Source of the DNA: Apoderus coryli
Lineage: Eukaryota > Arthropoda > Insecta > Coleoptera > Attelabidae
Length of the DNA stretch: 64,000 nt
Direction: 5' to 3'
Assembly: GCA_911728435.2 (NCBI GenBank)
Contig: OU452201.1
Location: 6,262,001 to 6,326,000 of the forward strand
Below, in pieces: positions 57,238 through 64,000 of the stretch. Position 1 is the stretch's first letter. Each line of letters starts with the position of its first letter. A program made the position numbers and the translations under genes. Below the pieces are notes generated by a model that saw only the letters and a program-made list of their open reading frames with translations, was not told where the DNA came from and searched no databases.

Positions 57238-58690
57238 ATTTATTTATTTTTTTATTTTTTTTTTATTCTTTGCTCCTCAAAATGATAACAATATACAATA
57301 TGACATGTCACATTATGGGATAGTCAATAATATTACATACAACACAAAAACAATAATATTCATACAAAACCCGCTATAATTCGGGACTTAAAACTATTCA
57401 TTAGCATAATTTAAAAACTCGTCTACTGAATAAAAACATTTCTCTATAAAACATGTTCTCAGCTCCAGTTTCAATTTTTTGATACAAATGTTTTGAAACT
57501 TTTGTATTTTTAAAATTTTATTGAAACATTTAACACCTATGATTGATCTGGAGAATGGTAATACCAAGTTATTTTTATTTCTAGTATTGTGACTATGTAT
57601 ATCTTCTGATTTAGGCAATATTTCATTTTGTTTTTTTATATGTACTATAAGTGCGTACATGGATAGTGAAGGGAATGTCATTAACTTTAATTTTTTAAAA
57701 TGGTCCTTACAGGAAGTAGTGTGAGAGATTCCCTGCATCGCTCTGATGATCCTTTTTTGAGTTCTGAACACCCTCGCTGTCCCTCTCGCTCCCCCATAAA
57801 ATATAACACCATACATCAAGGTAGACTGTATCAGACCAAAATATATCAATTTAAGAATATCATTCGATACAGTATTCTTGATGTTGTTTATTAGGAATAT
57901 GTAGCTGGATAATTTCTTTACTACAGCGTCTATATGCGTGCTCCAGGTCAATTTATTGTTTGTATATAGTCCCAAGAATTTGGTGCTACTGACCTGTTCA
58001 ATAGATTTATCTTTGGCTCTTATTAAATAACTTCGGTCCATGTTCCTATTTAATATTGAAATTGTGAGAAAGACAGTTTTTGATGCATTGAGTGCCAGTC
58101 CATTGGGTTCGCACCATCTGTGCATCGCGCCAGCTAGGGCATTAGCAGACCGTACCAACCCACTCTCATCCCCGGTTGGAACAAGGACACTTGTGTCATC
58201 CTCATAAAGAACTGGCAGTCTAATAACCCCCAAAACGTCCGGCAGGGTATTAATAAATATATTAAATAAAGTTGGCGATAAATATGAGCCCTGTGGTATC
58301 CCATTGCTCACAATTCCCACCCCTGAACGAACGCAAAAGCTTGTGACGTATTGTATCAAAAGCCTTGCTCAGATCAAAGAAAATACCAGCCACCATTTGC
58401 CTGTTATTAAGGGCATGAAACAAGTGATCAAAAGCCTGACTCAGAGCTGTCTCTGTTGACCGATTGCTTCTAAATCCATTTTGGCTGTGAGCAAGCAGTT
58501 TATGTTTTTCCAGATAATCATTAAGTCTATTGTTAAATAAAGATTCAAAGATTTTACTGAACTGGTTTTGTAATGCCAAAGGTCTGTAATTATTTATATC
58601 CCTAGGATCTCCTTTATTTTTATATATGGGAATAATTTTTGATTTTTTAAACGTTCCGGAAAAACACCCTACATACATACAATACAAACT
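57238..58690 (-). mobile_element. CR1/Jockey-type LINE, truncated and internally deleted
   Basis: The 3' end has a (TTTA)n/T-rich tail at about 57238-57270. The polymerase reads on the minus strand and is cut off at about 58690. It lies between the promoter side of the CPAP1-type gene and the plus-strand exons at 58940. Confidence 0.85.
57394..58687 (-). pseudogene. LINE reverse transcriptase with deletion and YEDD active site
   Basis: 58687-58310: FKKSKIIPIYKNKGD, YRPLALQNQFSKIFE, GFRSNRSTETALSQ and FFDLSKAFDTIRHKLL (first catalytic Asp). Then a deletion of the block between SKAFDTIRHKLL and RSGVGIVSNG with a frame change near 58330. 58359-57394: GIPQGSYLSPTLFNIF, then LYEDDTSV where YADD is expected, KFLGLYTNNKLTW and a C-terminal end CFYSVDEFLNYANE. 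The Ala-to-Glu change next to the catalytic Asp pair, with the deletion, makes it inactive. The C-terminal SVDEF end resembles the SVEEY end of the 27.4-kb copy, so the two belong to related families. Confidence 0.85.
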
Positions 58691-58939
58691 GGCATTTCAA
58701 TGGAAAACTATCCTCTGACATTAGGAACTGCCAATCTGAGACTGTGTTTCGATGGAATAATTTTTTATAGTGTTTTTTGTATATTTGTTTTGTTTACTTG
58801 TATGTTTATGTAGCTTATTTAATTAACTGATTAAATTGTTCTGTGTTTATATATTGTGTATGTAAAAAGTTGACCTGTTTATGTACAGATTTTAATTAGT
58901 AAACTTTGGAATGTAAACTATGATTTTCTTCATTTTCAG

Positions 58940-59522
58940 AGAGTGCAGAATTTGACCGACAACACAAATTCAGTCCTCGAACGTCAAATCCATGATTTCT
59001 TCACTTACTGTCATGCAGTGTTGGAAAAAGCTGAACAATCTCTGATAGACGGTTTATCCAGGTCGAGTTCCAGTGACAAAAATGAACTGGCTACTATTGA
59101 AAAGTCACTGGTCACATCGATTAACTCCATTAAAGATGTGTTGTCAGTCCATGTACAAGATGGGCGTCAAATCAATTTGAAAAGCTTACTGGCCAAATTC
59201 AGAGAAGTTGTGAAACTTCCTTGCTATTTATTGAATGGCAGTCTATCCAAGTACGTAAATAAGTCGTTAGCTATTATACAGTAGAAAATTAAATGCAGTG
59301 TTTATTTACCAAATTTTTCCTCTGTTTTACTAATCCTGTATCTAATCTGCAGTTTTAATGGTCATTGCGACGTCACCGAGTCGAACATTGACATTCATTT
59401 CGATGTGGAAAAACAGGACGAGTCTGAATTCTATTTGGTCACAGAAGACGGTCTACCATTGGATTACAAAAAAGAATCAGACAACGAGACTGTAATGATA
59501 GCAAGCAAAATGAATGCGTTCT
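58940..59522 (+). CDS. Two exons of an unrecognised coiled-coil protein gene
   Basis: Exon a, 58940-59250: acceptor TTTTCAG, 311 bases, donor GTACGT. Exon b, 59353-59522: acceptor ATCTGCAG, 170 bases, donor GTAAGT. The split codon AA/T restores Asn, so both read as one frame of about 160 residues: RVQNLTDNTNSVLERQIHDF, then helical heptad-like sequence (AVLEKAEQSLIDGL, ATIEKSLVTSINSIKDVL), KSLLAKFREVVKLPCYLLNG, FNGHCDVTESNIDIHFDVEK and an acidic end. No in-frame ATG occurs in exon a, so upstream exons exist; exon b ends in phase 1, so the gene continues to the right, past the LINE. Composition and splice sites support a host gene. The helix-rich part could be the coiled coil of a RING/B-box (TRIM-like) or related protein; I cannot name it. 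Confidence 0.62.
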
Positions 59523-59639
59523 GTAAGTATTTAAGGTGCATTTAAAAAAATATCGGATGTATCGCCTCAAAAGCTTTCCTGGCAAGATATAATATAATAA
59601 AAAATATATGACCTGCGTACCGAAACAGATTTTTACTAA

Positions 59640-60033
59640 TTATTATTATCATTGTGTTATTTCCAATAAACTAACGTAAGACACTCACTACTTTATTCAA
59701 AAATTAGAAAAAAAATATTGCCAGAGCTGGGATTCGAACCCAGAACCTTCCGCATGAGAGGCGCACGCTCTATGACGACGCCAAAAACCCTTTATCAAAT
59801 TACTTTATTATCGAGAATTAGGGAGGCAAATATCAATCGCTGTAAAGCAGATAAAAATGCTTTAAAATGATGTAAAATCGACCCCTTCTGATATATGAAA
59901 ATTTGGCGGTTGTGTTCACCATCTGGCCCTGGTCTTAATCGTCTCAAGGAACTTCAAAGTGGTTATATCCGTCTTTATCTCAATTTTTTTTTCTAGCGCG
60001 TTCACAATACTTTCCCTGTGCGGGAAAGTAAAA
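59640..60033 (-). mobile_element. SINE-like repeat, copy E (most complete)
   Basis: Read on the minus strand: a self-complementary end ACTTTCCCGCACAGGGAAAGT (inverse at 60010-60030), GTGAACGCGCTA, GATAAAGACGGATAT, GACGATTAAGACCAG, TTTTCATATATCAGAAGGGG, then a tRNA-like module GTCATAGAGCGTGCGCCTCT (A box) and GGTTCTGGGTTCGAATCCCA with GCTCTGGCA (B box; 59720-59780), a T-run and the 3' block TTAGTTTATTGGAAATAA. About 394 bases, no ORF. The intact B box suggests it could still recruit Pol III factors. Confidence 0.72.
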
Positions 60034-60246
60034 ATGTGTACATTCGATTTTTATTTTTCGTTATATTGGTACACATGTCCGCAACATATATTGTCATTAT
60101 CAGCATTTTTAGTTTGTTTTTAGACATGTTTTAAATAAATAAATAAATAAATCTTTATTGTCTAACAGGTTTGCACCCAATAACAAGACAAATCACAATG
60201 TTTAACTTAAAAATAATCATATGTAAGCCATAAACATACAACAATA

Positions 60247-63108
60247 TCAAACAAGACGACACAACATGTTCTTAAATGTATTCAAATTCTCACCAAAATA
60301 ATTTATGTTCATGTGAAAATTATAGTGATTACATAAATTCGAGGCTTTCAATATAGGGGCTCTACCCTCGTAGTTAGATTGTACTGGAGGATTTCTAAAT
60401 AAATATGAGTACCTTGCATTATACTGTGGGACATGTAAATTAATCTGTTCCAACAAGTAGGGACAATCAATCATGCCGTTAATCAATTTAAAAAGAAGGA
60501 GCTGATATGCTACAATTCTGCGAGATTCCAGTGATGTAAAGTGAAATCTATTTAATAAAAGTAAATGATCAGTACCACGCGGTGGAAAGTGACCATCGAT
60601 TTTAAAGGCTAAATATTTAAGAAATCTGCGTTGCACGCCTTCCAACTTATTGATATGGGTCTAATATATCGGAGACCAAATAACTGATGCGTATTCCAGC
60701 TTAGATCGAACCAATGCATGGTATAATGCAATGAGACAATCTGAATTTTCAAAACCGCTAGTGGATCGAAAGATAAAGCCAAGTGTACGAAGAGAGCTTT
60801 GAGTTATATTGTGAATATGCTCATTAAACGACAACTCGCTGTCAATAGTCACACCTAGGTCCCTAGAAACAGTGCACCTATCAAGAATTATGTTATTTAT
60901 AGCATATTCATATACTATCGGTTCTCGTCTCCTCGTTATTATCATACGCTTACATTTACTGGAATTCAGAGGCAATTTATTGTGCAAGCACCAGTTCTCC
61001 AATATCAATAAATCTGACTGCAACTGCACACAATCATTGTAGGAGCTAACTGTGGAGAAGATCTTCAGGTCGTCCGCAAAGAGCAAACAGGAACTCGATA
61101 TATCTTTGATAATATCGTTAATATATATGGCAAATATCAACGGCGCAAGATTACTGCCTTGTGGAGCACCACTGGTAACAACAATCTCGTTGGACCTGAA
61201 TCCATTGTACTCGACAAATTGTTTACGATCAGACAGATAAGACTCAAAAAACAAAATTAAGTCCTTGTCGAATCCAAACTCATTCAGTTTCCGTTTTAAA
61301 ATGCCGTGATCAAGCCTATCGAATGCCTTAGAAAAATCCGTAAAAACAACATCGACCTGAAGACCCCTACCGACATCCGGATAAACTTGCTGCAAAAACT
61401 GCCCCAAGTTGGTGACAGTGGAGCGGCCCCGATAAAAACCATGCTGAGCGGTAACAATGTGAGCCCTTGCCTGGCCAAATATTTTATCATGCAATAAAGT
61501 TTCAAACACTTTCGAGAAGTTGGGCAATATAGAAATGGGACGATAATTAGATATTTTGTCAGTCTCACCAGATTTGTGAATAGGACAAATTTTGGCTAAT
61601 TTCCAACCCTCAGGAAAAGTTCTCGACTGAATTGATTTATTGAAAATAATCTGTAGTGGTTTGGCCAGACAATAAGCACAATCTCGCACAATAAATGCGG
61701 GAATCGCATCGCAGCCAGACGTCATCTTCGGCCTAATCGCCCTCAGAGCACCATACACATCATCGAAATCAAGATATCCGATCGAGATGTCATTACCGGA
61801 TACGGACTCAGTGTTTCCAATTGGATCTGAAACAACAAAAACGCTCTGGAAAAATTCAGAAAACGCGTTAACTACATCAGTAGGGTTGTCCTTACAATCT
61901 CCATTCTCATCAAACATGGCAGCCGGAATACGAGATTTACGACGCTTATTCCGCACAAACTTCCAGAGCTGTTTAGGATCATTTTTGATTGAGCTCTGAA
62001 CAGAAGTTAGGTAATTACTATAAGCAACATCAATTTTTGTTTTAATCTCCGCTCGTAGCTGCTTGAACAGGTCAAGATAATGCATAGAACCGCAATTCTT
62101 CCATTTTTGATGCAGTTTGGATTTTTTTTTAATATCATTTATGATGTCTTGTGTGTACCAGCAAGGATAGGAAAAATTGCTGTGTTTAGTTCTAAAAACT
62201 GGAATACACATATCAAAGATCAGCGTCAATTTCTTATAAAAAAGATCAACAACCATATTCACGGCATCAATATCATTAAGAAAATCCCAATTTTGCAAAA
62301 ATATCTGCTCATACAAAAGAACATAGTCGGCTTTCCTGAAATTGTACCTTTTGTCTTGTTGGTTAGCCACAAAATTTTTCTGCAAACTTTCAACTTGCAT
62401 AGTGAGTTGAACTTCCAAAGTAGGGTGGTATCCATCCTCGTCAACCAAAGGTAAATGATGACGCAGAACACTGCAATCAAAATTGGATAAAACCAAATCT
62501 AACAAATTATTATGAGAATTGTATATGTGATTCCGCTGTGTTAAGTTGAATAATGAAATAAAATCATGTAAGACAGTTAACCGAGGGTTATTGAATTCAT
62601 TCATAAGTTCGCAATGTAAATTAAAATCACCCACAATCAAAAACCTCGAATCGTACAGATAATGGAGATTTTCAAGAAACTCAAACAGTTCAATATAAAT
62701 GTCAGTACAAACATTGGGTTGCACGTAAACACAAAACACAAGACATGAGCAAGATACATCAGTAATTCTGCAACCCACAATATCAATTGAGGACGAAATG
62801 GTGGTAGTGTCTAGGTTCAATGATCTGGATTTTAAATCGGACCTTACAGCTAACAAAACACCTCCACCTCTTCTGACATTAAGTGCCTGAAGATCACGAT
62901 CCTTGCGATAAACTGCATAGTTGTCGGTAATAAGTTCAGCATCACCGATGTTCGACTGGATCCATGTTTCCGAAACCGCAACTATATGATGTCCACAATC
63001 ACTCATTGATTTGTAGAATGTGTCGGTCTTGGTGTTCAAGCCTCGTACATTTTGATATATTATAGATAAGTGCGCAACATCTCCATTTCTCCTGTTAGAC
63101 ACGCTCAT
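60247..63108 (-). CDS. LINE ORF2: APE endonuclease and reverse transcriptase
   Basis: 954 codons from ATG 63108 with a single in-frame TAG at 60663-60661 (after ASVIWSPIY); the frame continues through HINKLEGVQRRFLKYLAFK to the real stop at 60247. The enzyme nicks target DNA and primes cDNA synthesis from it. Endonuclease motifs: IYQNVRGLNT (17-26), VSETW (45-49), GGGVLLAVRS (81-90), VGDFN (159-163), LDLVLSN (203-209) and a His at 228. RT: NYRPISILPNFSKVFE (521-536), FTDFSKAFD (589-597), TSGAPQGSNLAP (645-656) and LFADD (676-680). The TAG could come from CAG or AAG by one base change. It removes the C-terminal ~139 residues, beyond the RT core, so partial activity is possible but doubtful. 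Confidence 0.93.
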
Positions 63109-63998
63109 CAGTTTAAATGCTGAGCCGTGGATGAAACAATCACAGGCACTCCCTTGTCATATTTTATTCTTAAATTGGTTTCCCCTAGTCTTTTCCGTTC
63201 AATGAGGTTTTGTTTAACGGTTTTATAGTAGGCCTGTTGTTTCGGAGTTTTGTCTGCACTTAGAGCAAGATGCTTGAGATCATGGTGTGACTTCAGCCTG
63301 TGTGCCTGACGCAATACAACAAATACGGCATTGGTTTCCTTCAATTTAATTTTGACAGGACGAGGCCGTGATGCACTCTCGATCCGACGTCCCAATCGCG
63401 TCACATGCTCAATACTAGCCACATCCAAACCGGGACAAATCGCCTGAAGCACAAGGACAGCCTCACTCTTTATATCCTCACCATCCGTCTCAGCTTTCCC
63501 AAACAAAACCAAATTGTGCTTCCGCTTCTCCATCTCTTGGTACTCACGAATAATTTCATTTTCGTTTATATTGCTATCGGAGATATGTCGGGCCTCCAAA
63601 ACGTTTACACGATCTTTCAAGCTTGCGACGTCTGAAATGAGGACCTCATTCACCTCCAACTGCTTATTGTACCTTTCCAGTAAATTTTCGTATGATAGCT
63701 GCATTTGATTCAACTTACACATGATATCCTCAAGCGTTACAGATGCCGACATTGATGATGCTCCACATGATGACCCAATATCCATTTGATGGGCGGATAG
63801 AGACTTCCGAGACACCTGCGATCTTCTGACGATGTCCCTCATGCAGGATGGACACTTCCATCGATCCCCATTAGCTTTTTTCAGTTCATTTTCGAAATAT
63901 TTAACTTGCGATAGGGGAAGGTCAACACATTTAATGTGGCTCCAACCCTCACAGGAATAACATAATATGGAGTATTGTTTCCTCGTTATCTGCTGACT
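63108..63998 (-). CDS. LINE ORF1: PHD-like finger and coiled coil, 5' incomplete
   Basis: The frame is open from the window edge to TGA at 63110-63108. The N-terminal visible part has ILCYSCEGWSHIKCVDLP and, 20 residues on, DRWKCPSC, a C..C....H..C...W.C..C arrangement like the PHD finger of many CR1/Jockey-group ORF1 proteins. A long helix follows (LEDIMCKLNQMQLSYENLLE and SLKDRVNVLEARH, heptad-like), then RKHNLVLFGKAE and a basic C-terminal part, consistent with an RNA-binding trimer-forming ORF1 protein. Its TGA overlaps the ORF2 start as TGATG. The start codon lies outside the window; an internal ATG at 63842 would omit the finger. Confidence 0.85.
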   Translation of the reverse strand, partial: SQQITRKQYSILCYSCEGWSHIKCVDLPLSQVKYFENELKKANGDRWKCPSCMRDIVRRSQVSRKSLSAHQMDIGSSCGASSMSASVTLEDIMCKLNQMQLSYENLLERYNKQLEVNEVLISDVASLKDRVNVLEARHISDSNINENEIIREYQEMEKRKHNLVLFGKAETDGEDIKSEAVLVLQAICPGLDVASIEHVTRLGRRIESASRPRPVKIKLKETNAVFVVLRQAHRLKSHHDLKHLALSADKTPKQQAYYKTVKQNLIERKRLGETNLRIKYDKGVPVIVSSTAQHLN

Positions 63999-64000
63999 AC

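Larger units (their letters stand above)
60137..64000 (-). mobile_element. Near-intact two-ORF LINE (CR1-like), running off the right edge
   Basis: The 3' end at 60137-60160 has an (AAAT)n tail with AATAAA just before it on the minus strand. About 85 bases of 3' UTR lie before the ORF2 stop. ORF2 is complete apart from one stop; ORF1 is open to the window edge. Both ORFs are consistent with a CR1/Jockey-group element: PHD-like finger and coiled coil in ORF1; APE-type endonuclease and RT in ORF2, no RNase H. It lies in an intron of the plus-strand gene at 58940-59522, antisense to it. Confidence 0.92.

Noticed and set aside
57700..57894. 64-codon plus-strand gene
   Set aside because: Antisense of the LINE polymerase.
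59720..59785. tRNA gene on the minus strand
   Set aside because: The A/B-box region lies inside a repeated ~390-bp element with several other copies and lacks a convincing full cloverleaf, so it is a SINE-like module and not a functional tRNA.
61052..62454. Plus-strand frames of 62-124 codons
   Set aside because: All are antisense shadows of LINE ORF2.
1..64000. Prokaryotic-type systems (CRISPR arrays, operons, riboswitches, defence islands)
   Set aside because: The sequence is spliced insect DNA; no direct-repeat/spacer array or polycistronic arrangement is present.

Overview
This is an AT-rich eukaryotic window from an insect genome. The evidence is a spliced insect-type cuticle chitin-binding gene, several mariner and CR1/RTE-type retroelement relics, a THAP/P-like transposon and tRNA-related SINE-like repeats. 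A beetle is plausible, but the sequence does not fix the order. There is no bacterial gene organisation, CRISPR array or convincing functional tRNA/rRNA gene. Coding sequence is sparse and most recognisable protein similarity is transposon debris.

Host genes. (1) A complete four-exon gene on the minus strand (56816 down to 41826) encodes a 195-residue secreted protein with one six-cysteine peritrophin-type (CBM14/ChtBD2) domain, of the CPAP1 (cuticular protein analogous to peritrophins) type. All intron phases match across introns of 10.5, 1.9 and 2.0 kb. (2) A lone signal-peptide first exon of another minus-strand gene lies at 10892-10841, with a TATA-like box upstream; the rest was not found. 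(3) Two phase-compatible plus-strand exons at 58940-59522 encode part of an unrecognised coiled-coil protein.

Mobile elements, left to right. 1002-4552 is a mariner copy split by a CACTG-ended element (1987-4354) that carries the first two exons of a SAM-like-domain gene and is itself hit by a MITE. 5955-8685 is a degenerate DNA transposon with inverted ends, followed by an RTE-like LINE tail (8800-9767) with a duplicated target. 13178-14671, 22214-23680 and 34342-35814 are three solo LTRs of one family. 18798-21066 and 21897-24596 are two more mariner copies, each broken by later insertions. 16543-17289 is a segmental duplication containing a ~50-bp minisatellite. 27265-28700, 48215-48704 and 57238-58690 are minus-strand LINE remnants. 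The 10.5-kb first intron of the CPAP1-type gene contains Harbinger-like and mariner-like scraps and a P-like element (53683-55111) with a perfect 8-bp target duplication. 60137-64000 is an almost intact two-ORF LINE running off the right edge; its ORF1 has a PHD-like finger and its ORFs overlap as TGATG.

No new biochemical system is evident. The notable features are the nested-insertion history, the recurring SAM-like first exons, the well-preserved LINE, and an unrecognised GC-richer coding relic at 36246-36614 whose only interruptions are three TGA codons.
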